64,000 bases of DNA from positions 5,456,001 through 5,520,000 of the forward strand of contig NC_058147.1 of the NCBI RefSeq assembly GCF_011075055.1, written 5' to 3'. A program made the translations under genes and the position numbers. The DNA comes from Mangifera indica. Taxonomy: Eukaryota > Streptophyta > Magnoliopsida > Sapindales > Anacardiaceae. The notes beneath the pieces were generated by a model that was not told the origin of the DNA, did no database searches, and worked only from the letters and a program-made list of their open reading frames with translations. Positions 1 to 12,300 of the stretch are shown piece by piece (position 1 is the first letter of the stretch; each line of letters opens with the position of its first letter).

Positions 1-670
1 ATCACTTAAATGCCCTAACTTTATTTGGAAAAAATCAAAACTCTAATTTTGACTCCGATCAATCATAAGCTCATAATCACATTGATTATAATTAATATTA
101 CAGTTGAAATTGCATTGGGAATAAGCAATGTCATTCAAATCGCACAATCTTGATGCAATTTTACTTAGAATTGCATCCTCTCAAGTGTGATTTCAGTATG
201 ATGTGCTTCTTGCTTAATCGCACTATCTCAGTTTAAAATTGTTCCAAGATTCACATCATCTCAATGTGATTAAGTGGAAATCACATTAGAATAGTGTAAT
301 TTAGTTAAAATTACACAATTCTAATGTGATTTAGGTTAAATCACACTATTCAAATGAGATTCTAATTGGCATTAGTGACATTTATCATCGACTACTGTTT
401 TATTTTTTTAAATTTATTTTTCATAATTATTAATCCTAAAATTAGTATAAACTATGGATGAAAATATATTTAATAAAGTTTTGGAGGCAGAACAAAATCC
501 AACTTGAGTAAACATTGAAAGTAATGAAGGGTATTTTTGTTTTTTTAGTATCTATCATATAATTATTGAATTTTATTAATAGAAACTAATGAAAAATGAG
601 AAATTATTATTTTAAAATTCAAGAGTGGGAAGATATATTGAGGCAAAAAATAAGTGGAAAATAGTCATTC
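1..670. repeat. Degenerate GTGATT/AATCAC array, probable end of a transposon
   Basis: About 60-370 is a run of imperfect palindromes in which GTGATT-like and AATCAC-like hexamers alternate every 30-36 nt. It is followed by an AT-rich stretch ending near 668 in AAAATAGTCATTCTCC. The reverse complement of that end resembles the start of a related region near 24290 (GGAAAGAGGACTATTTCCC), so this may be the right terminus of an element that begins left of the window. Similar arrays occur at 24710-24960, 33190-33490 and 35640-35840. No coding capacity seen. Confidence 0.5.
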
Positions 671-2954
671 TCCTTAATTTTATATAAAGTGGTTAACATT
701 TTTCCGCTCAAAGTTTGATCCAAAAATATTTTTCCACTGGTTAAATGTATAAATCTCACTTTTAGTTATAAAGTTTAACTCAATTAACAAAAAAAAACTA
801 ATTAAATGTTGAATGTATAAGAGTAATTATGATTCCCAAAATTCTAATAAACCAATGGAATCACCATTTTATCCTTTTTCATAAGAACCCTCAACCCCCA
901 ATACTTTGAAAACTACTCTTTGACCCTAGTTCAAGGAAAACAAGCAACATCTATCGTTGCCTCCATCAGCAATTTGCTTTTCCTCCATTGACCTTATTGC
1001 TTTGCTGCTATCTTGCTTAATGGTTTCGATCCAAAGGTATAGTGCCATTAAAATTACATAGGGGGTCTTTTGCTTTTGCCCGATCTAGAGATACTACAGG
1101 TCCTCTGTCCGAGATTCCATCACTGCAGCCATCTGGTTCATCTATACTACCAAAATGTCTCATACTTTTGTTTCTAATTTCAATTCCCATCATGCTCAAA
1201 AAACACACTGAATGCATTAATCAAGTGATTGGCTCATCTAACTTAGCAACCTCTAGCTGATGACGGTGTTCCTATCATCAATCATGATAATCTTGTCCTT
1301 AACCGATGGTTAGAGTCACACCAACCAAGATGTAATCTCAATGGTTAGACTTGCAACCACTCAATCATCTAATAGATTTAGGTGTAATCCAAATTCGAAT
1401 TACGAAAATCATAATTTTCTTTATTTCTCTTTCTCCCTTATTTGTTCTCAAATTATTCAAAAGTAAACTTGAAAAATAACTAATTAATAAAAATATTTCA
1501 ATCATTTTTCCTTTATTTTAAATAACTAATAACAACAATCAAACAAACAAAGGTAATTTGATAATTCCAATCTCTACACTTACCATAGTTTGCTTAAATT
1601 TTAGATGAAAATATAGGACTTATGCACGAAATTTTTTTTTAAGACCAAACAGTCGGTGGGAAATGTAAAGGAAACGTGATTCTCTTCAATTATGTGTGTA
1701 ATTATTTATTATGATAATGTGTTGACTTGACTGGTTGGGATTTGGACACATCTATAAGTAACACACAGAAAACCAAAGGGATTCAAGTAATTGGGTTCAT
1801 GGGAAGAGTGGCTTTAACCTTATGGCACAGTAGTTACACCACATACAAGCAAATCTAAAACCATTTTAATTAAAAAAAAATCTAAATCTATTTAGTTTGA
1901 TTTAAAATTTTAAAATAAATAAGAATAACATCTATTGAGTTGAATCTAATATTTCAAAAAATTATAAATGAAAAACTCTATTCAAATCGAATTGATCTTT
2001 TAAGGTTAAACTAATCATATCAAACAAATAAAATTTTAGTTTCAATGAATAACTTCATAATCACTATATTGGATAAATCAAAAGTTTAATTTTAATTTAA
2101 CACCTTAATGTCTCAAACCTAAGCACATCTCGAGACTATGATATAAATTTTAATGATAATCCAAGAGACCCAATATTAATATTTACAGAAACTAATATCC
2201 TTTGTCTCCATCAAACTACTTAAGAAATTTTATACTTAGAGCAAATAATATGAAATATTATAAATGAGAATGCTGGACTTATATTAGTATAAACATTGAA
2301 TGTGAAGTTTCTTTCAAGACAAGAGTGTTGAATAAGGGGATTGACCATAAAGGGTGAAGGAGACAAAAGATGGGTAAGTGTATGATTCTAGGAGCAGTGG
2401 CGTGTAAAGTCGGCCTGATAAAATTGGCCAGCTTCGTGTACAAGTTTCAATCCATCCCTGTTTTAGCATAATAATAATAATAACCCATTAAATATTTTGC
2501 TTCCTTTATCTTATGGTAATTGGTTTATGCGTTGTACACCCCAAAATAAATTAAAAATATCAAAAACTTGGTGGTCCTCTGGGGCTGTTGCTTGTCTTTT
2601 CCCATGTGTTAAAATAGAGTTCGTCTGTCCTGATCTTTCTTCTTCTAAAATTTGTAGTCACGATGACTCAGTAAACTGAAGAATTATACGCCAGTCTTCT
2701 TGCTAAAAAACAAGTCTTTGTCCATTTTTTTACGATCTCAACAATCTCTTTTCTTGCTTTGATCAAACCTAAAAAACCTAAACAAAAAAAATATATTTTG
2801 ACATACTCAATGCCCTCTTCTTATTATTAGCCTCTTCTCTTATCCTAACTCAAGCCCCTGTTTCTCTCTTTCTAACAAAGCAACAGGCATAGTTTTCAAT
2901 CATCTTGTTACCATTTCATCTCTTTCTTTCTCTCAACAACATCGAATTTTGTAC
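671..2954. other. Intergenic, no supported gene
   Basis: AT-rich sequence with short open frames around 1017-1260 on both strands that resemble no protein I know and lack exon-like context. 2400-2954 probably holds the promoter and 5' leader of the small gene starting at 2955; it has pyrimidine-rich runs (CTCTTTCTTTCTCTC) close to the ATG. Confidence 0.4.
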
Positions 2955-3548
2955 ATGGGAAATGGGTATAATCACCATTTTCACCACCGAAACTTGCATA
3001 TTCATAAGAGTACTTTCTTGCCTATGCTTTGCTCAAGGCCCTCCATCAAAGACGCGGTGCTTCCCAAATGGGAAGATCGATCAACCTCCGTTTCTGGCGA
3101 CCCTTTATCGCCCAAGATCAGTTGCATGGGCCAAGTTAAGAGAACCAACAAGATAGTCGGCTTCCCCACTTCTCACAAACTCACCATTTCCACTAAAACC
3201 AACAACAACAACAATGTCAAGTACTTCAAACTCAAGAAGCTCTTTTCCGGGAACAATCTCACTGCGAATACAAACATTACAACTACTACTTGTTGCAGAA
3301 GAAAAGAAATGAGCTTGAATGGGGTAAGTAATAAGCCAAAGGTTGAAGATGTTAAAGAGAGTGATGTTTGTATTAACATAATCGAGATGGATCCTCCTCT
3401 GCCGGTGATCAAGAAGGTAGCAAAGCCAGACGATAAAGGAGATGAAAACAGCCTCTGGAAAAGGAGATCTGGTGGGGGTGCATTGAAGAGCTTACAGCTA
3501 CAACATCTTCAAATTCCAAGGCATCAACTTGAAGTCTCAACTGTTTGA
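2955..3548 (+). CDS. Small plant-specific protein, syringolide-induced 14-1-1-like
   Basis: Single exon, 197 aa, starting at the ATG that reads MGNGYNHH (the upstream in-frame TTG is not a plausible start). The N-terminus is His-rich. Next comes a segment with SCMGQVKRTNKIVGFP at about residues 55-70, then a basic Asn/Thr-rich linker, an acidic stretch ending in MDPPLPVIKK, and a C-terminal LWKRRSGG motif. The CMGQVKR..K..GFP segment and the LWKRR motif match my recollection of plant proteins annotated 'syringolide-induced protein 14-1-1-like', a family without known biochemical function. There is no signal peptide or membrane span; the basic character would suit a nuclear or cytosolic protein. 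It stands alone, with about 2.8 kb to its next gene, which faces it 3' to 3'. Family name is from memory; the coding call is firmer than the name. Confidence 0.7.
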   Translation: MGNGYNHHFHHRNLHIHKSTFLPMLCSRPSIKDAVLPKWEDRSTSVSGDPLSPKISCMGQVKRTNKIVGFPTSHKLTISTKTNNNNNVKYFKLKKLFSGNNLTANTNITTTTCCRRKEMSLNGVSNKPKVEDVKESDVCINIIEMDPPLPVIKKVAKPDDKGDENSLWKRRSGGGALKSLQLQHLQIPRHQLEVSTV

Positions 3549-4546
3549 ATGAAAAAACATACGTTCTCTTCCAATTAAATGTGATGAGATGAAATTAAAT
3601 GAGAGTTGCATAGAAAATGTATAGGGTTTGTTTTGATGATATTCCAATTTTGATATTGTTCAATTATTATGTGTTTAATTGGCATAATCTTATGTGATGT
3701 TTATTATTAATCAGTCTGTCTATGAAATTAGATATAGATTAAAAATCCCAGTTTGACCAGTGTGGTTGAGGACATGTGATAAGCAAATTTCATTGTATTA
3801 TTTAACAATGGAGAAGATGATGCAAAGTTCCTGGGAAATTCCCACTAAAGAAATTCACTCTTGGAAGAGATGATAGAGAGAGGAAATAAAGAAGATGAAG
3901 TTGTCGTTTCATATAGATGTTTCCTTAAATTCTTAAAAGACAGGCCCTAGAAATCTGGGAAACTGATATGGAAGAGTCATGAAATGAAAACGGTCAAAAC
4001 AAAATGCATTTTCCAGGAGAATCTCTGTTTATTTAGTTTAGGTTACTGCATTTTCGAAATGAATCTATAGAAAAAGGAAAAAGGAAAAAGATTGTTAACA
4101 TGGGACTGGACAGCATGCTTCCTTGAGCAACAAGAATTATTATAATAATCAAACACACATGACCGCATTGGTTAGACGGATAAATTTGAGTACATTGATC
4201 AGACCGAATTCATAAAATAAATTAAGATTTTACAAACATGGCATACTCAAACTCAGGTCTTCTCCTTGGATATTTTATTACTTCACCACCAGTTTTACTA
4301 TATAGTTGATATCTAAAAATCTAAAAATTACATTTTACAACTCCGCTAGAAATTTGATAATAAGAACTCTCCCTGAAAGCTTTCTAATTGACGCATAAAT
4401 CAACAATACTGCTCTGCTTAATTTGCTAACATCAACATCAAGACCACCATGACCAGCTGCTGTATAAAGTTCAGTTCAAAAGTTACAACAAAATGTAGCA
4501 GTACATCATAAGATAGAGTAACATAAGTAACTTGTTTATGCTAGTT
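3549..4546. other. Intergenic, 3' flank of the small gene
   Basis: Probable 3' UTR up to about 3700, then AT-rich sequence with no gene that I can support. Confidence 0.35.
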
Positions 4547-4770
4547 ATTCCTTCAGATTTTGCAACTCTATAAAATCATTACTTGTCAAAATTATGTCAT
4601 CTACGTATACAATTAAAATACAACTTTCCCATTCTTTGAATGCTCGTAAAATATCGTATGATCAGCTTGGCTTTTATAATAACCATAACCTTTGACAGTC
4701 TTCTCAGAATGTTCAAACTAGGCCCTTGGAAATTGATTAAGAACATACAAAGATTTCTTTAACCAACAAA
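4547..4770 (-). mobile_element. Decayed Ty1/copia reverse transcriptase fragment
   Basis: On the minus strand the region reads, from about 4767 downward, LKKSLYVLNQFPRA followed by a stop where copia polymerases have W, then GYGYYKSQADHTIFYEHS, and after a frame change LIVYVDDIILTSND. These are the conserved copia RT blocks around LKKALYGLKQ.PRAW, the ADH..F block and the catalytic YVDD. One nonsense codon and at least one frameshift make it inactive. Integrase, RNase H and LTRs are not recognisable next to it, so only a remnant of a retrotransposon remains. Confidence 0.8.
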
Positions 4771-4789
4771 ACTTCTCTTAGCCAATTCC

Positions 4790-4945
4790 TAGGGTTTGAG
4801 GTTTAAAGTTAAGATTTAGGGTTTAGGCTTGGGTAATATTAAGGATTTAAGGTTAATATTTAGGGTTAAAGATTAAGAGTTTAAGTTTTCCGTTATGGTT
4901 TAAAGTTAACTTTTAATATTAAAATTTTTAAGTTGAAGTTTGTAG
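4790..4945 (+). repeat. Degenerate telomere-like TTTAGGG repeats
   Basis: Many variants of the plant telomere heptamer TTTAGGG and one-base derivatives (AGGGTTTGAGG, ATTTAGGGTTTAGGC, GGATTTAAGG, TTTAGGGTTAAAG) follow one another and decay rightwards. It lies directly beside the copia remnant. Possible origins are an interstitial telomeric repeat or chance expansion of a GGGTTTA motif. Confidence 0.5.
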
Positions 4946-5039
4946 ATTAAAGTTTTCAATCAATAATCTATTAACAATGTGATTTATTTTAGTTAGTTAT
5001 ATATAATTTTTTAAAAATTGGTAAAATCATGCCAAAATT

Positions 5040-5660
5040 TCATTGCACAAGAAATTTCAAATACCTGAACTTTCAAAATCTTCTATTTGCCCTCCCTTTA
5101 AGATTTACATAAACTCCCCCTAACTTTAAAATTGTACTACTAGCCCCCTACATAACAAAACTTATAAATTTATCGAGATTTCACACTATTAGCGTATAGA
5201 TACATCACGAAATTTTATGCATCTCAAATTTAAAAATCTTGCATTTTCCTCCATAAAACTTTTATTAATCCCCTCTAACTTTAAGTTACTTAGTTAGCCC
5301 TCCCAGTTTGAAGTTTAGTGGGAGCACTGAACTTTTGGAAAGTCTTTAGTTTTTGTATTTTCCTATGCACCCCTAAAAAACATTGATGAAAATTTTCCAA
5401 ACCCTTATATTTTCAAATCTTACACTTATCTCCCAAATCGAAGTTTGACATTTCACAAAAAAGTTCAGCAGTAATGCTGAACTTACGGAAAATCTCTAGT
5501 TTCTTCATTTTGTAGCTGCACCACTGATAATGCTTGTGAAAATTTTAGAAACCCCCCATAGATTAAAATCTTTCACTTGCAGCCCAAATCAAAGCTTATA
5601 TGCTAAACTTCTCCAAAATGCATAAAACGGACAAAAATCCCACTTTTTTGTTAGAAGGGC
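5040..5660. repeat. Degenerate long-unit repeat with CCCTCC and CTAACTTTAA motifs
   Basis: Phrases recur at intervals of roughly 100-170 nt: a TTTCAAAATCTT-like block, then a TTTGCCCTCCC or TTTTCCTCC-like block, then CCCCCTAACTTTAAA, then TTAGCCCTCCC or AGCCCCC. Later units contain GAACTT(A/T)(C/T)GGAAA twice (near 5330 and 5490). It reads as three to four strongly diverged copies. No open frame. Confidence 0.45.
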
Positions 5661-6351
5661 AGGGGCAAAATTATATTTAATCAATATGTTTTTATATTAA
5701 TTAATAACCCAAGTAAAAATGATAATTTGACGAAAAAGATACATTTTCCAAAAAACATTAATTACGATTTACGAAAAATAAATTCTAAATTTTACTCTTT
5801 TTAACCATACACCTCAGAGGACACGTGGCAAAAGTGTGTGCTATACATAACCCATTCAAAAAGACAACTCACACTCAGCATCCGATTTTAAGGCAATTTC
5901 TTTTGAGGATTCTTACTGTGAGAATATATACAATAGATTTACACAGCAGCACAGTAGGTGACGCCATTTAATTCCTTGCATGTATATAGATACATGAAGA
6001 GAAGCTTCTGTTCAGCCCTCTCCATGACCATGACCATCCCCCAACCAAAGCGACAAACATCAATTAAAATGAAAATGGAGGCTCTCGCAATACCAAATGA
6101 GATCTGGCATCATCTCTCACCCACTGTACAATTACTCTCACAATCAATATACAACAATCATGCCAAAACTTCCCCACCCAAAACCAGAATATGTCACTCC
6201 CATTCATGAGTACACACTGGCCAGCAACATATATCAGCACTAATTCCACTACCACTTTCATAATAAATATAGCAGTCCCCCGCAGAAAGTAGTTATCTGG
6301 GGCAAGGTAGTTGTTAAATTCGCACATAGACAGCCCAGTATTCTGGCTAGT
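5661..6351. other. 3' UTR and flank of the PHD-finger gene
   Basis: The minus-strand PHD gene stops at 6352. Sequence from there down to about 6000 is likely its 3' UTR. The open frames at 5958-6327 show no similarity to known proteins and run against the transcript. Confidence 0.4.
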
Positions 6352-9300
6352 CTACCCATCAGGTTCCACCGGTTCAACAGAAGATGTATCCTGGTTGATC
6401 TGCTTCTCCTTCGGAAGGCAATCGAGAGGGACAAACAGATATCCTTTGGGTAATTTCCGATTCTTCAGAGATGCTTCATCTGATGTCATTACCATCTCCT
6501 TTTCAAATGTTTCAACATGCTGTTGAATAATAGTATAGAATAACGTAACTCTGAATTCTCATTTTAATAAGACATGTAAGTGAAACTAAACAGTCAGTAA
6601 TGCAAAAACTGAACCTTTCGAGCTTTGGAGCTCCATTCCTCTTCACTCGAGAGACTACGTGATAAAAGAGGTCTGTGAGGTATTTGCTTCCCAGAAAAAG
6701 CCAAACTCTCCAATGGTTTTTGGGTAAAAGGATTTTGTGAAGTGGAGCTGTCATCTGTCTTTTGGTCAGCTTCCATGGACACATGCACCTTAATTCGGCG
6801 CTTAACAGCAGTACTGCTGTCCACAGTTACATCATCTGAACGCTGAACAGCTTCACTGCATGATCTATAATCATCAGTATGTCCTTTAAGTGAAGTTGTA
6901 GCAGATTCTGAACTAACATCTGGGAGGGGAAAGGGAGTGCGGCCCAGAGCCAAATGAGCAGCATGGTCTCTTTTGAGGGCAAGTATATCGTGAGAGCAAA
7001 GAATCAACTCCCTCTGCAATCACAGGACGGGAAAACATATTATTGAATATCTTCCACTCATATTCAAGAAAACAAAGAGTAGCAATAACAACTGAAGTGA
7101 ATGAAAAGAAACTGAACTTTTTTAATACCAAAAATAACAGGCACAATTTATACACACAAAAATTAAAACCGTTTTGCTGAAGATATTTACCTTTATCTTC
7201 TCACGTTTGATGATTCGCTCACAGAGAAGGCGTAACCTCTCTAGCTCAACCTATAAAAGGCATTCATGAAACCAATAAGGAGACTCAAATAGCAGGATGA
7301 AACTAGAACATAAGGTAATAAAAGCTGTAAGATGTACACAATCAGCCAAATAAATAACCAGCAAAAACTTCAACACATGTTATCACCACCAAAAAAAAGT
7401 GCACAGTACCAATGATAATGTTCTCCTCATTTCAGAACTCTGGAATTTTCAATAATAAAACCCACAAAAACTACCAGAAATAGAATATAAAACCTCCTTT
7501 TTTCTGAATTACTAGCATGCAACCTGTAAATTCTTCAAATAAATACATGCTCTATTTGCAAGAAATAGTTCAGCACAATAATTTGGAAACTTGTATAAAG
7601 TTCAACTCTCAATATCAACAACCAACTTGTAACAATAGAATATTACTCAAACCTGAAGAATACAGATATGCATTTGATCAGCAAGAATGACAATTCAGCA
7701 AGCTATAGTAAAATCAAACAACTAAAGCACATAGAGAACCCTTACCCTGATTTGCTTAATGCTTTTCAATTCCTCAACCCCATGTTTTTGAGTTTCAGCC
7801 TATAAAACAGAGATTCAAAAATAAGTCAAGATACATAAAAAACTTTAGTTCTTAGCACGGATATAAAAGAATAATATTAACCACCATTTGAAAAATAAAA
7901 CATCTTCTATGCAAACAAATAAGCAGACCTTTGCCCTCTGCTCCAAGCTATGTTTTTCACAGTAAGCCTTGTGCTGGAAATTGCCACCAGTAGACTTTAC
8001 ATTCATGTAAAACCCAGTACTTCTAGCACAGGTGGGATGAAATGCGGTCTGACAGTGACCGAAGTTGCACTGCATCAGCAAAATTGTGTTAATTGCCAAA
8101 AAAAAAATCCTTGAAAGGGAACAAAACAATAGCCAGAAAAAAAAAAAAATCTCACCTTTATGCAGACACCATTTCTGTGCCGGCAGACACAACAAATATC
8201 AGTCCCTTTTGAAACAGTCTCCTGAATTTCCATCAGGTATACTTGTTAGTGTTAAATAGGGTTCATGTAACATAACTCAAAAATATACAGAGAAAAACAC
8301 CTTGGTAAATGAAAACAAGATGTACACATACCATTCCCACAACAGGATTTACTTGTCCCCTTCTGAATGTTGACTCAAAGACCCACTGTGACCATAATGC
8401 AGAAACCAAAATTAATGAAATTTTAATGAATAAGGGATACCAAATAATGTGCTAACCAACAAGAATAATTGAAATTTAACCTCAGCACAGAAGGCATGCA
8501 CCCAATGACTATCTGCAGATTTCCTAAAAGCACCAGTGGTGCCACCACATAAACCACATTCTGCAACAAAAAAAGGTTTCTCCCAAAAATTGACAGATGG
8601 AGCTCCGGAGGATCTAGATGATAATAATTCTTCACATAATTCACAGTGCCAAGGACCTGTAGATTCTTTAACACTGCGATAGCAATCCAAATGAACAGCG
8701 ACCTGTTGGAAGAAGGGCTATGTCAAAACTAGAAACAGAAAATATCCTTTTTTTATACTAGAAATTAGTATATGGATTGGGTTAGTTAACCTTGCAACTT
8801 GAACAGACTAATATAGGGTTCAATATTGTCTCAGAGCGTCTGCAAATGTCACATGATCTAGGATGTTCTTTAGAAAAATCTGAGACTGGATGAACCATAT
8901 CAGAGTACTTCTCCAAAACCCTGGGGACAGCCACCCTTGCAAGTGTCTCCTTAGCCCGAGGCACATCCTGAGAACTAATGCCAGCCCTCCCATTATGAGA
9001 ATTTGACCTCAATAAGTTCTGAACAAAAGAGAGAAATTCGTTAAAATAATAAAGCATACCACATAAGAGATACAATAAATCCAAAACAAGAGAATAACCA
9101 AAATTACTCAAGTATTGTAACAATAACCTCCTGAAGTGCAGATTCTTCAAGAGCATCTTTTCTGAATGATGAAATCCTAGAAGAAGCTGCTGCTGCAGCA
9201 GTTGCAGCAGCTAGAACAGCCTGAGCTTCTTTATGCCTTCTCTCTTTCCTTCCCTGCTTTCTTGCTTCTCTAAGTTCACATAGATATCTGTTAACAAGCA

Positions 9301-12300
9301 CAGCATCCCATCTTCGCATCTGTGCTACATCAATCTCCTGTGGTAGACTCTTAGCAACCTTGGAAACCAAATTATCTGCAAAAACCATTAATAAGGAATT
9401 CAATATCTGATTCAGCAAAGAATGAGATAGAAATTTCCATGCCATTTAGTAAAAGAAATAGCAGGACAAGAAACATGATGGAAAAACACAGAGCAGTAAA
9501 CACATTAGAGAAGAGAGAAGAGACCAGTCAACCGCTTTCTAGCCACTGCACTGCCAAGTAACCTATGCTGAAAATTAATAATTTCCCCTTCCACTTCGTC
9601 TTCAGGAGACAGCTCTAAAATTCCCGATTTCCTAGCTTTAACCAACTGCTCTAAATTTACTCCATCAGAGTTAAAGATCATGTCATTGCACTTCAAATGT
9701 TGACTATGGTGATTACAACAAACACTTGCATTGGCAGATGCCTCCAGACGGGATACTTCTCCCTCACCTGAACCTGCCCAATGATATTTGTTTAACCAAT
9801 TAAATATAATACAAACATGAAACAGAAAAAGATTTCACCATCATATTGAGAAAAAAATTTACCATCAGATTCATGAACTTCCTTCTTTGAAAGCATCCCA
9901 CTATGCATCTGCATTAATGTCTCCCGCAAATATGGGTGCACATAAAAACCCGAAGTTTCTGTCTTGCTGAAAAATGCAAATATAAGATGTTAAAATTTTT
10001 TTCATTAAGTTAGCTACAAGAAAATTTTGATATTCAAGAACTTACATTATGTCAGGGAAAAGTAGATTCACAGTTGAACAAAGAGGATTTTCCTTGACTG
10101 CTTTCACTGATAAATTCTGTCCAGGAATTTCAGCCTCCTCTTGCTGACACTTTTCAGAGAAGCTACAATCTGAGGGTTTAGCTGAGTTCCCTGTCCAACA
10201 TATACTGTTTGAGTCAAGAGAATGAAAACCAGAATATAAGCAGGTTAATAAATAAGGACACACAAGACAAGAACACTGACTGACTTGATAGATAAATTAC
10301 ATACACAATGCTATAGTAAATTTATGTTGGAAATAAAAAAGAAATCAATTCATTGTCGACTTTGCTCTCAGATGGCCAGTCGCAGAACATTAGACAGGGC
10401 TTCTAAATAGTCTCTGTTTTTTTCTCCTATGAATCTAATACCATATAACTAGGTCAACTTAACATAAGAAAATACATCCACTAGCACACCCTTTCTGAAG
10501 AGGCAGGTGCAACCAAAAACCAAATAGAGGTGACAAGATTAAAAAGAGTTCAAAATATTCTCATGACTCAGCAACAGAAGAAACTATGACCTCAAGCCAA
10601 CTCACAACAAAAACTAATATATAATTTTATGCAAGCCATGCAAACCCAAAAATTTAACTTTTGATCAGCGGAAAAGGCATCAGAGATAAATGATAATACA
10701 GGAAGACATACCTTCAGACTTCAGTAAGTGCCTCGCCTGAGAATCTTCAACATCATCAGGATTGGTTGAACTCTGCCAAAACAATACAAAATTGTTTAAG
10801 GGGGGGAAAATGGCAGAAGCCCAACTGAAATAACATTAGATCACAAGGCAAACTAATAAGTGCGAAACATATTCACCACAAAAAGATGGAAAGTCATTTC
10901 AGAAATTAATTTTCTACCTACAGGATCCCAGCAATTCAAATATTCTTAACATATTGTTTCATAGCATTTTGAGACATGAACATAATTAGTTGTGATTACT
11001 TAAAATTACTCAAAGCATTTTTTTGCTTTGAGTATCTGATATTTCTATAGCATAATCCCTTAAACTAATTTCACAGCCACTCTATTCTCTCATAGTGTCT
11101 TCAGCTGTATATAATATAAAGCTTAATTCAAGCTCAACAGTTTCAATTATCCATCTTTCTTTATAGAACATAACATATCAAAGTTTTCATCAATAGGTCA
11201 CTATTCCCCCCAAATGATTGAGAAAGCCACAAATATGCAACCTACAGACACTTTAGCTTATTAAACAAAAAGCACAGGTAAACAATGTAGAGCTGGCAAA
11301 TAAACCATGAGAAACCACATCATAAGATTCACGTTGTAGACAAGAGAACCAAATAGTATCACTTATTAACTGAATAAAGCCCACATTAACAATGTGTGCT
11401 CATATGTTCATCTCCTAAAATTATCAGAAATATAAGCTAACACGCACACACACACCCCCAAGCTATCTCAAACAGCAGGAAAGGGCTTAAAAACTCCCAG
11501 TCCACAAACTAAACTATTCTATTGATTATTATGCTAAGATCAGAGGTGTAATGTTGCAAAGATGATATACACAAGAACTTGATTGTTTCACACACGGCTT
11601 CCACTTTACTCGTGACAAAACAATAACATTCCTGTCAACCCAAGATTGTTATAAATAAACTGTGTGGCACTGACAGAATATTGATAAATTTTTAGTCCCT
11701 CTATTATGTATGGATGTAAAAAATTCTGGAGGTGTACAGGGCAACCACAGAGGAAGGAAGGTACCTGGCAAAACAAAGCTTGAAGAAACCAACTTTCCAG
11801 GGGCATAAAAAGCTATACCTTCATAATTCATGACATATGGCGACACCAGAGTTCCTAAGAAAAGAACATTATAACCTAACCACAGACAGAAATCCTAAGG
11901 GCACCTCATCAAGTATGAGTGAGCTCAAAATGACAAAACTGAAGAAAGGCCACAAACCAAAAAAGCAAAATTTATAAAATTTCGATTCAACTCCCACACC
12001 CCTGGGGCAAATCCCACCCAAAAAAGAATGCTCCTCTGCATTTGCAGAGGCCATTAAAGTATTGAACATAAAGGGTTAAGAAAATGGAACAATGGACAAT
12101 TTACTAGCCAACCAACAATATTTGGCACAATCACTTATTAAGCTTTAACCAGAAGGATGACAAAACAACCCGCAAAATAACTTCCTAAACCAAAAACCAA
12201 TTGCTATAATGCATCCAAAATGAAAATTTCATGATTTCACTTCAGCTGATACCCAAAAAGCCTACAAACCAAATTAGAAAGTTAATGTGCTACAGGAAAC

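Noticed and set aside
1017..1260. Overlapping open frames of 66 and 72 codons
   Set aside because: No similarity to a known family, overlap on opposite strands, no exon-like context; treated as chance frames.
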